This document shows positions 22,301 to 34,300 of a stretch of 64,000 bases of DNA, piece after piece (within the stretch, counting starts at the first letter, position 1; every line of letters starts with the position of its first letter). Source of the DNA: Agapetus fuscipes. Taxonomy: Eukaryota; Arthropoda; Insecta; Trichoptera; Glossosomatidae. The notes under the pieces were generated by a model. It saw only the letters and a program-made list of their open reading frames with translations. It was not told the DNA's origin and made no database searches. The stretch spans positions 4,531,001 through 4,595,000 of the forward strand of contig OX637332.1 in assembly GCA_951799405.1 (NCBI GenBank). The letters run 5' to 3'. Made by a program: the position numbers and the translations under genes.

Positions 22301-25300
22301 TCACCGTCCAGGCTTCACTTCCATACATCAGAGTGGGTACTAGTATACCACCGTGCACCGCCAGTCGAACATTTTTTGAAAGATTCTGGTTCTTGGCGAT
22401 GCTAGCGGTAGCACCCAGTACGCACCTGCCTTTCATTATTCTTCTTTCAAATTCACCGATCATTCTTCCATCTTTTTCAAATTTACTTCCCAGGTATACA
22501 AACTCATTTACGACATCAACATTCATTCCATTAATTTTAAATTCATAATTCATACTTTCATCATCTCTTTCAAAAATCAATACTTTCGTCTTACTTGCAT
22601 TCAACTTCAAATGGTTACCTAACAAAGCTTCATTCAATCTAGAGAGCATTGTTTGCAATTCTACTGCAGAATCAGATACAAGAACTGCATCATCTGCATA
22701 CAGTAGAACACTCACTTTGCTCTCTCCTATCATCAATCCACAATCATTAAGGGGGATTTGAGAACCAAAACAACTTTGGCTGTTCAAAAAAAAAATATAC
22801 GGTTGTCTTTCTATATATTTAAAAGAAATGAAAATATTTTTTTAATTTTTTTTTTCCTTCAAGTCAGCTGGAAATATGCAAAAAACCAATTTAAAAAGGC
22901 TCATTTTCCAAGGCAACTCACGGTTCTTTTATTGATATTTCAAATCCAAATATTCAATTTAATGATAGAGTATTTATTCAGCTAAATTACGACGATTTCC
23001 GAAAATTCATTATTTACTTAGTTACTGAGTTATTAATTTTTTTGAAAATGTATTTACGTAATTTTTTTTCGTACGCGTTTTAAGTTCCTCCGAGTAATCT
23101 TCCGCAAAGATAACATCGCGATGATATGAACGAAATATTTTTGATTATTTTCGTAAAAGTTTCATTTCTTTTACTTAAACACCTAATTTTTAAATAATTA
23201 TTGTAATTCTCTATTTGTTTATTGTTTTATTTGTTACACAGATGGCGCTGGTGTCCCCAATTGCGATATTTTGACCGACAGTGATGATAAAACAGTTTAC
23301 TTCAAGTCCGACCAATGGGTCTGACGGACCGCTCATGTATATACACATCAGCTGTATATGTATAAAAATTCCGAGCCATGTCGTATAGACATCTGCATCT
23401 ATATAACTATACAGCTATAGCTCAACTATACGAGGCATGGACACGTCCTGCTATGCCATATTGAGCAAAATAATATTGTATCATTTTCAGGGTTGAATAA
23501 ACATACTTTTGTTTATGAATCAAAACTTATTGATAAGTGGTTTTGTATTTTTCGTGATTGCAAAACAGTAAATAAACATTATGTCTTCAAACTATTTTAC
23601 TTTTTAGCATGTTTTTGAGTACTACTTGAAATTTTAATATTAATACAATAATGCATGTATAAAAATTATATCTACATAAGCTTGATATTTTTAAAGATCC
23701 TTTTCATACTATCCAATATCGATAAACGACTGCGACACCAAGATTGACCACAAAGATTGGTGTGTGTTTTATAAGTTCATATAAATCGTTCAAGATCTAG
23801 TTGTTACACCTCGGACTCCTCACATGAAGAAAGAAGGTTCATATCACACAGAGTACAAAAAGTACTTTCCAATTACACTGGGATTAATATGCAATACAGG
23901 ACTCAAAAAAAATATTGAAAAAAAAACAAACAAAAAATGCCTGTTATTTTAGACTATAGGTACCCGTAGCACTAATGATATAACATTATCAAAATTGCAC
24001 CAATTTTGCAGTATGAGTGTTCAACCTCATATCATCCTATACGTTAAGGATATTAACAGATAATTTATAAAGATTAACGCACAAAATATATTTTTGGTAG
24101 CTTGCTAGTGGATGCAGACACAATGACGTCTACGAGTAGGGATGTGTTGTAGGAAGCATCTCTCAATATTATGATATTATTATTTAGTACCATAGAGTTA
24201 GTATGTCAATGTTTGGCACAGGTCACGTATTGTTGTGTAACTTCCTTGATTTATAGGCTGGTATGTGGCTGACCACCCATGCTGTAGAAAATGGTTCACT
24301 CTGCCAATGTCACCTCTGTTTCAGGGAAGGTCGTTAAGAGTTGCAGGGTGTATGTCCATTTGATATTTGGGTTTTTATGTTGTAGGTTCACATGCGGCAT
24401 GTGCAAGCGTGAACTTTTACGTGTCTGTGAGAATGCATATAATGTGAATCCTCAATGTTGCATATCGTTGCAACATAGATTAGATTAGATTAGTCCCCTC
24501 GCAACCAAAAAAAAAATACGCAACTAAGCTACACATATAGTGTAACTTCTTGCCTGCGTTATCCCCGACGGGGTCGCATGTCCATTTGATATTTGGGTTT
24601 TTATGTTGTTGGTTCACATGCGGCATGTGCAAGCGTGAACTTTTACGTGTCTGTTTGTGAGAATGCATATAATGTGAATCCTCAATGTTGCATATCTTTG
24701 CAACATAGATTAGATTAGATTAGTCCCCTCGCAACTAAAAAAAAAAAAACGCAACTAAGCTACACATATAGTGTAACTTCTTGCCTGCGTTATCCCCGAA
24801 GGGATCGCATGTGGCGCTTCGGGACCTATTTATTTTTACAGGTAAGGGGGCCGGCCTCACACCAACCACTTTCAGTTGAAGTGGGGGTTTCCCAGCTCCC
24901 GGGGGGCTGGTTCTCATTTCCTGTGAAGGCTAAGTAAACCTTTTTGAGATCGAACCCTTGCTCTCGGCATGAAATGCAAGCATTCTACCAATATTGAGCT
25001 ATCGACCTTTTTACGAGTTTGGTCGTCGTCGCTGCAAAGCACCAATTCTCAAGCAAGACCCAGTTGCTGTAAGGCTGGATGGACCTTTGGTGACCGGTCA
25101 TTGGTAAAGGTTTTATGAATTTTCATTGAATTTTTCAACCCAGCGAAGAGCAAATTTGGTGCTCCGCCGGGAATCGAACCCACAACCTTCCCATTCAGAG
25201 TCCGCAGTGTTACCATTGAACTACGGACCGGTCATAGCTGGAAAACCCTCTTCTGTGGATGGCTAAATGCCAGTCCTCTTTCCTGTGATATTAACAAGGT

Positions 25301-28300
25301 TTAACAGGTGATAACAAGTAGCACTATATTTGCAACTTAGTTGCATTGCATACATGTGGACCGGTCCATAGTCCACATACATTGGACCGGTCCATAGTCC
25401 AGTGGCAACACTTCGGACTCGTAAATGGAAGGTTGTGGATTCGAATCCTTGCGGAGCACATAATAATATACCATTCATATTTCCAAATGTGCTCTTCGCT
25501 GGGTTGAAAAATTCATAAACCTTTACCAAAGGACCGGTCATTGAAAGGTCCATCCAACCTTATAACAACTGGGTCTTGCTTGAGAATTGGCGCTTTCTAC
25601 AGCGACGACCAAGCTCGCAGAGGGCTCTTGAGGTGTGATACACACAAAAACAGCGCTCACCAAATTTATCATTCTCATATTATTATTATTATTCGAGTAC
25701 AATTGAGCACGAACAATTGATCACTAATAGCTGGTATTATAGTATAGGTACCTACTTATCTGCGAAAAATAGTCAAATTCTCAGAATGAATATAAAAATT
25801 TCATTCAAGCTTTCACCGGAAGATATATTATCATGTGTTACCATATTGCATTTTATGTACAGATTTTTTGTGAAATTCCTTATTGTCTGGCTTCTACAAT
25901 ATAATGGCTTCCATCCATGGTTCTATATTATATCGATGCTTACATCGACATATCAATATACCTACAAGTATGTGTGTGACTTCAAATAACCACACATATA
26001 TTCCGTGATCTGTGAACCACACACTGTTTTGGTTTTTTTTTTTTGTATATGGATGGGCTAGCTCCAAAATCCAAAATGTACATTTTGGATTATTTTTAAA
26101 ACAAATCAAAGATTTAAAAATAAATTTGACAGATAATTGTGACCGGTTTGTAGTTCAGTGGTAACACTTCGGACTCTGAATGGAAGGTTGTGGGTTCGAT
26201 TCCCGGTGGAGCAAAAAAAAACATTTATATTTTTTAATTTGCTCTTCGCTGGGTTGAAAAATTCATAAATCTTTAACAAGGACCGGTCATCAAAAGATCT
26301 ATCCAGCCTTACAGCAACTGGGTCTTGCTTGAGAATTGGCGCTTTCTAGAGTGACGACCAAGCCCGCAGAGGGCACTTGAGGTGTGATACACACAAAAAC
26401 AGCGCTCACCAAATAAATCAGCCTACTTTTTTTTTAAATAACCTCGATTTGGAACTTTGTACTTTTGACAGTATGCCAATGTATTATACGGATGGGATAG
26501 CGGAAAGAGCGGTCTGGTCGTCGTAGTGCGGAATTGTAGAAAAAAATATTAATATTTTAGCTGTAAGTATTTGCCCGTTGAAACCATTTATTTTCACAGG
26601 AGCACTGTCTGATTTATCATGTTTAAGTAATAAAAAAAAAAGGTTTCTTGCAAACGGTTCTATAATAATTTAATTTCTATTTGATGTAGAAAAATAATTG
26701 CTTTAAAATATATTATGTCTCTTTGGAACTTAGTACGTGTGACACTAAGCCAATGTATTAGGATGGCAGACTGAATGAAAAAAATATACGTATGTGGTGG
26801 CAGACCTTCATGGTGTGGGATAAAAATAATATTATTTTAGCCTGGACACATGCCTGGACATCTGTCTGAGCATAGTCAAAGTAAAACATGATAAAAAGTA
26901 CTTATTGTTTTTAGTTACGGTCATTTTTATCAACAGATGTCTCTAGTTCCCTCCGATCTTGAAATTCCCAAGGCTTAAATACACGTTAAGTCTAGCATCT
27001 CTGACACACTTGTCCTTGACTATGTTAAATAGCCAAGGACTCATCACACACCCTTGCCTCACACCCTTATAAACTTCAAACCACTCACTATACTCACCAT
27101 CAATACGAACACATGCCTTACTATTTTCATAGTTGGCATGCACCGCACCTAGGAGAGCCCCATTCACTCCGTATGCTTTCAAAACATCCCATAACATACC
27201 TCTGTCTACTGAGTCAAAAGCCTTTTCCAGATCTACAAAGGCCGTGAACAGCTTCCGCCTCACCGACAATTGTTTTTCAACAAGTTGTCGTAGAGTAAAA
27301 ATCTGATCAACACAGCCTCTACCGGCCATAAAGCCGGACTGTATATCGGAAATCCTTTCACTAGTAGTCAGAATCACATTTTTTATAATCACCTTACAAA
27401 AGACTTTTCCTGGTATACTGAGTAGACTGATCGGTCTGAAGTTCTGACAGTCTTTTTTGTCCCCTTTACCTTTGTAAATGGGAACAATGACTGCCTTCCT
27501 CCAATCCATCGGTACTACTCCTGCATTCACACAAAGCTTACATAATTCGTGCATCCAATCTATCACACATTCACCTTTTATAATCACCTTACAAAAGACT
27601 TTTCCTGGTATACTGAGTAGACTGATCGGTCTGAAGTTCTGACAGTCTTTTTTGTCCCCTTTACCTTTGTAAATGGGAACAATGACTGCCTTCCTCCAAT
27701 CCATCGGTACTACTCCTGCATTCACACAAAGCTTACATAATTCGTGCATCCAATCTATCACACATTCACCTCCTGCTTTCAACATTTCACCATTTATACC
27801 ATCAAACCCAGCAGACTTCCCATTCTTCAGACGTGAAATAGACACTTTCATTTCTTCTTTCAAAATATTCAATTCATTCTCTTCATCTATTTGTTCATAA
27901 ATTCTTCTTTCACCCTGACCAAAAATTTCTTAAAAATAGTTCTTCCATCTCTTGCATACTTCTTCATTCTCCCATACCATCTCACCGGCAGCACTTTTGA
28001 CTCCCGGAGTGTTCAATGCAGAAGATTTATTTCTATCCGCATTAATCCACCTCCAAAATTCCTTCTTACTGTATTCCTTCTTGTGAATAGAATAATATCG
28101 ATATTAATGCCTTAATTAGCCTATCTAAATAATATATTGGTTATGTCTTGTTTAGTATAAATATTTCACGTAATACCAACTGCTTGAAGGGCATAGTACC
28201 TGAAAATCAATGATTGGAATTTGCTCTTTCATGAAAGCAACAGGTAAATACAGGGGCTATATTTGTACATTTTCACATTGTACACATAGCAAACGCAATG

Positions 28301-31300
28301 GTAACGAATTTCAAAAATGGTGAATCACATGTGAAATCAGAGGATTGCAATGAAGAAAATATAATCAACCCTTCAACTGAGACACTATGAGTATTATAAT
28401 ATTCACGGACATATTCCAAGAACGTCACTTTATATTATATAATCTAAGTTAAAAATAAATCTTAATATTTAAGATTCACATGCAAAATAAGACCTAAACT
28501 TTAAATTAATATAAACCCTCCAACTCTTGCCTACTTTCCCTGAAACGTGACAATGACAAAAGTTAACCAATTTTTATAAAATGGGTGGCTAGCTTGGTCC
28601 CAAGTCCCAACCTAGTCAAAAACGCGACCCGCGAAGACTACAAAAAAACTGAGTTTCAAAATGGCCATTTATATTTGACGGTATGTGCGTTTCTATCCCC
28701 TCTCTCCTCCCCCTAACGACGATTACAATTTTATGGTCATCTCGTTAAAAATGAAAGCGATTCTAACCTTTCCCCCCCCCCGTCCCTCCCTCTAAGGTCG
28801 ACGATTATCATTTGATGAAATAAATTGTACAGTGGACTGCACAGGACTTTATAGCACAAAATACGGTATGTTTAGGTCATAGCCAATTTTCATAACAAAA
28901 CATTTAGTTGTGTGTAAGTAATGAAGCTAATATTTTTAAGCAATCTTCTTTTTGCAGTATTATCATTGATCCCGTTTGTATCAAAACTAACACTTTGTTT
29001 GGTGGGTACCTATACTTTTCATTGATATTTTGGAAAGTTATGATTGATTTTTATATGGGTACAACTTACTAGATTTTAAGACTCGTAGCCTAGTATTTTA
29101 TATTAGGCGTTTTAGTACCAAGAATATTACAATTATTTTTGTATTAAAATTTGTCACTTTGTATGGTGACTACACCTTATAATATTTATTTGAAAAAAGT
29201 AATGATTAATGTATGTAGGTATATATAAGAGCTTTTCAATTGTAGAACATTATTTTTTAGTTAACCCGTTCTCTGCCGGGAAAACTTAAAATATTGTTTT
29301 CTCTTATATGGCAACCCCCAAAACAAAGAGTATTAAGAGGCAATACTTATTGTTGTTCTATAGCAATTGATTGAGCGAATTGTTATGTAGGTTTATTTAT
29401 GGGTATTAGACGTTTTGCTACCAAAAATATTACAATCATTTTTTGTATGAAAATTTGTCACTTTGTATGGTGGCTATACTTTATAATACTTTTTTGAAAA
29501 AAGTAATGATTGATATATGTAGGTATATTTAAAAGATTTTCAATTGTGGAACATTATTTTTTAGTTAACCCTTTCTCTGCCGAGAAATTTTCAATTATTT
29601 TTTTCTCTTGTATGGCAACCCCCAAAACAAAGTAAATTATGAGGCAATGGTTATTGTTGTTACATAGCAATATTATAATGACGATTATGCAGAAAAAATA
29701 AAGAAAATCGTAGGAGCCGTTTTTGAGAAAATCTCATTTGAAATTTTCAGCTGTTTGGAAGCCATCTTGAATTTTCTAAAATTTGAAAAATGTTTCACTA
29801 TGAATTATAGTGATAAAAAAGTTTTTTCTGATAAAGTTAAGAAACATAAAAGTTTTTTGCGTTCTGATGGGTTTTTGTAGCCTTTTAATTTCAATTTTTG
29901 ATATCATGTAAACGGCACTTTATGTTTTTATTTTCAAAATTTTTATTTCATTTTTATATAGAATTTAATGTTACGTATAAAATTGTAGAACATATCTTTT
30001 TTGTCAACGCTTTCACTTCTGAGAAAATCACAATTGTTTATTTTGTTCATATGGCAACTCATAGACGCAGATTAGCAAAAATGTTGCCATACCTAAATTT
30101 GATAAGAATGTATCAAGCAACTACTTTACTGAAAATTTAAAAAAAATCGCTCGAGCCGATTTTGAGAAAATCGCATTTGAAGTTTTCTCCTCTTTGGAAG
30201 CCATCTTGAATTCTCAAAATAGTGAAAAACAAATTATTGTGAAAAGAAGTTTATAATTTTTTCTTTCTTGTGAACCTAAAAAAAGTTTTACAAAATTGCG
30301 TTTTTATGGGACTTTTTAATATTTTCGATGAAAATTTTGAAATCGTGTAAACGGTACTTTAAGTAAATTTTTTTTTAAAGTATTCTTTAAATTTTTGTAG
30401 AAATTAATATTGCGCGTAATATTGTGGAACATATTTTTTTTGTCAACCCAGCCATTTCCGAGATAATCACAATCGTTTTTTTCTTTCATATGGCAACTCA
30501 TAGACGCAGGTTGGGAAGAGTGTTGCCATAACAAATTTTCTTCGCGACAATTAAAGCAACGACCACACTGAAATTTTAAAGAAAATCGTTAGAGCCGTTT
30601 TTGAGAAAAATGCAATTTTATGTTTTTTTTGTATGGCAGCCATCTTGAATTTTCAGGTTGGTGCCATGCCGGTCGGCCCATCAAAATCTGTGGTTGTCAA
30701 TTCTCTAAATCCAAAAATTGGTGTCTCTGCGATTAGTAGTTCCGGCTGGGACATACATACATCCATACGGACGGACGGACGGACGGACGGACGGACGGAC
30801 GGACGGACGGACAGGTTCGACAAATTAGGTTTTTTTGCATGTCCTGGTGCAGGACAACTCATTTCCGTTGAAACCTCATTTTTTTTTTTCGGACGAATAC
30901 AATACTTTATAACAGTCCTTCGGACTGCTATAAAGTAAAAAATCGTAAGTGCAAATGCTTCTGTTAATCCTGAATTAATTTATGAAATGTTTCAGCGGAA
31001 ACTTTGTAGAACTCCGTTAAAAAAATATATAAATATGAAACAGTGTTTGTTTTCATACTTTGACAAGAGATTATTCATTAATGATGTATTTTGACAACCG
31101 AATTGATTTCAAAGCATTACAAACACTTCACTCCATGTTTTCTTGGAAACCTAAAAAGCGTAGGACGTTACTTCAGACATTTACCGCGTAGGAGTCGGGG
31201 CTCGCTCCTACCCCTTTCTGTCGTCATGGTGAACAAGGCGTGGAAGCAAAAACATCGCTAAGGGTACGGCCGGGACGAGGTAAATAATATCTTGCCTGCT

Positions 31301-34300
31301 GATGGTGTGCACTTGGTTCTTCCGAGGCATTGCGAAACAATTGTTTATGTAATTAAAAATGTTTGAATACTTTTTGGCCACAAATACGAACACAAAAGGA
31401 GAAAAGAAAACGTGACTTAAAAAATACTTAAAAATAAATCATGAAATAACAGCATTGTCGACAAAAACTTATAATAAGCCTTCCTCTATACGTTAAATTG
31501 AATTGTTTTGAACGCAAATTTGACGGCTCGAAGGGAAATCGACAATAACGCAATGTTTTACAATGCGAATAGTAACATATTGAACAGGGATGTTACGAAT
31601 GTTCGCATTCGCATATGCGAATGATTCGTATCATTTCAAACTCACGCCTTCGCGACATTTGTAAAAGCTCTGATATAGACTCAGGGAGCTCTTCCCACAT
31701 CTGATGGGGCTTCCACACGCTTGCCAACCCATCTCAAGTCAAGCGCACAGTGTGTCGTCTAGAACATGCTAGCTGGACAAAATTTTGTCTAATGGACTCA
31801 TTTTGTCTAGCTAGCATGTTCTAGACGACACACTGTGCGCTTGACTTGAGATGGGTTGGCAAGCGTGTGGAAGCCCCATCAGGAATCGTGTGACTTAAAG
31901 AGATATATTGGCACTAAAATCAATGACCCATTAGGTTATATTCCCTCTACGGTTGTAAGCGACCATTTGTTTAAAAAAATGTAGGGTGTACTAATTTTTC
32001 TTTTTGAAAATTAACAAAAACAGTGAAAATATCGAACTTTTACTTTTTGGTCACATCCCTAGCGAATGTGTCCTAAACGCAGGAACTTAAAAATCATATT
32101 TTGTTGCTTGACTTCTTTATTTTGCTAATTCAGGTTTATCTTTGTTATTCTTATTGATAAGAAAAAAGTACAGAGGTCAATTCTGCATCTTGTCTTTAGC
32201 GAGAATAGAAGACCACCACATAAATTGATGAAATTAAATAAAACACGTCAACGTTAGTCGTGGCTTAAATTTGTTATCTGTCCTAGACTCATCCTATAGT
32301 GCAGACAAGATTTATCCAATAAAAATGAAGAGGAAAATGCTAACATTATAAAAATGCAATAAATCGAGCGGTTAGATCCGCCTTCGACTTGATTATTAAT
32401 ACGCCTTTAGGGTCCTACATAAATTTCACAAAATTAAATCATTAACAAAATATATTAATCATTATTCTGATAATGAAACTAAATTGAGCACATTGAAATA
32501 TTACCAATTTTAGTCACAGACTATGTGTGTATAACATGAAATCACGTACACGATACTAATTATTTATTTAAAGTGATTGCCAAAGATACGTTAACCTGTA
32601 CCCTTAGTAGGAGTTGCAAAACTTGAGTAATGTAAAGTTTACCGCAATTATTAAAGAGTGATTTCCCCCAAAATCTGCCGTTTTTGTTTGTTTGATCTTG
32701 ATTTTCTTCATCACTGTAACTCTTTTGCTAAGACCATAGTGTAAGAAACAAAAACGGCAGATTTTGGGGAAACCCACTCTTTAATACTTTCCGTAAACTT
32801 CACTTTACTCAAGTTTTGCAACTCGTACTAAGGGTACTGATTTTTTTCAGGCAGTTTCATTCAGCATAGGTACTTGTCTTTCAGATAAAATTGTTCTTTT
32901 CAGGACTTTTAAATAATATTTAATCGCTCAAAAACGGCTAGAAACGTCAGGATTTTAGAAATAAATACTGTTAGGACTTGTATTATATTTTTTTATGTCA
33001 AACTTTCTCTCCAAGAGTTAATATTGTTTCCTTATATCCAATAGAAGTATTGGTGGCTCGTAATGAGATGCTTCTGTTGGTGGGGGATGTCAACGTAAGG
33101 CTTGAGCGCAGAGATGACACCAATTGCGTTACTCTCACTGCTTTGCTTGCGGACTATGGCTGCAGACAGTGGGTAGATGCTCCCACTTATGATGCGGGTG
33201 GCCTAAGGGATGGAGTCATCACCAGAGGTGACAGGATGCTCCTTCAAAATTCTCTGAATTCTCCTGGTTTTTTGGACCACAGATTGGTGACAACTCAACT
33301 CAATCTAGGACGACCTGTTCCCGTGTACAGGATGATTATCTCCAGGCGCTGGAACGGATTAAACATAGACCCCTTTAAAAACGATTTATCACTTTCGCTG
33401 ATTTTTTGTCTGGAAACCTACATCTCAATGCACCCAGACGGGTTAGTTGAACTGTACAATGACACCTTGAAAATTTTAATAGATTTGCATACTCCCATTA
33501 AAACTAAATGTGTTAGGACGCGTAATTGTGCTATCTGGTTTAATAGTGAATGCAGTGCACTCAAACGAGAAATGTGAAAAGCGGAGCGTAATTTCAGGAG
33601 CGGAAAACCAGGTAGCACTAGAGAATTGTGGATAAGTGCACAGGGTATGTACAGGTCTACTATTCTCCAGAAAAAGTCCTAACATTACTGTTAAATTATT
33701 GCTAGGGGAAAATGTCCTCAGCGTTTATGGAGACTTCTGGAGAATGTGTTTGGTAGTGCTAGGGCAGGTACGGGTGCGACGTCGACTGCTAAATGAAATA
33801 AAATACTGTACTCTCCCCTGGGGGTTGAGCCTAGGTTCCCCGGAATCTATGAGCAACTTGCAACGTGGAGTGCTTGAGCTGACCTCTATTGAGGAGGTAG
33901 CGCGAATTGTAGCGGATCACCAAATAAGCAGCATGATCTTGATCCTGTGCCGGCGTGGGTACTAAAAGAGTGCATCTAACAAGTGGCTCCATATATTTGT
34001 AAGGTTTATCAATGGATGCCTTGTGGAGTCCACTGCCCCCTCTTTTAGGAAGGAAGCGCAGATAACGCCGTGAATAAAGAAGCCAAATCTCGATCCTAAT
34101 GACCCTCCAATTTCAGGCCGGTATCGAACTTGTCGTTTCTGTCCAAGGTGCTGTGGAGCGTATTGTCTCTAACCGGCTAGTATCTTATCTGAGTGATAAC
34201 AACCTGATGCCTAACAGGCGATCAGCCTATATCATTCGACTGAAACTGGCTTGTTGACCGTGGTGTCAAATCGACATCGGCAGAGGATTGCGGGAAATTT

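Noticed and set aside
26141..26215. tRNA gene
   Set aside because: Box A/B-like sequence is present, but the cloverleaf is degenerate and the sequence continues into the SINE body; repeated in several loci, so it is a SINE head.
31590..32062. hAT-like element starting CAGGGATGTTACGAATG
   Set aside because: A right end resembling ACATCCCTAG exists near 32053, but the 8-bp flanks (ATATTGAA and CGAATGTG) do not match, so the boundaries are unproven.
32978..33577. 199-codon plus-strand ORF as a host gene
   Set aside because: It encodes part of the endonuclease of a decayed CR1/L2-group LINE copy.
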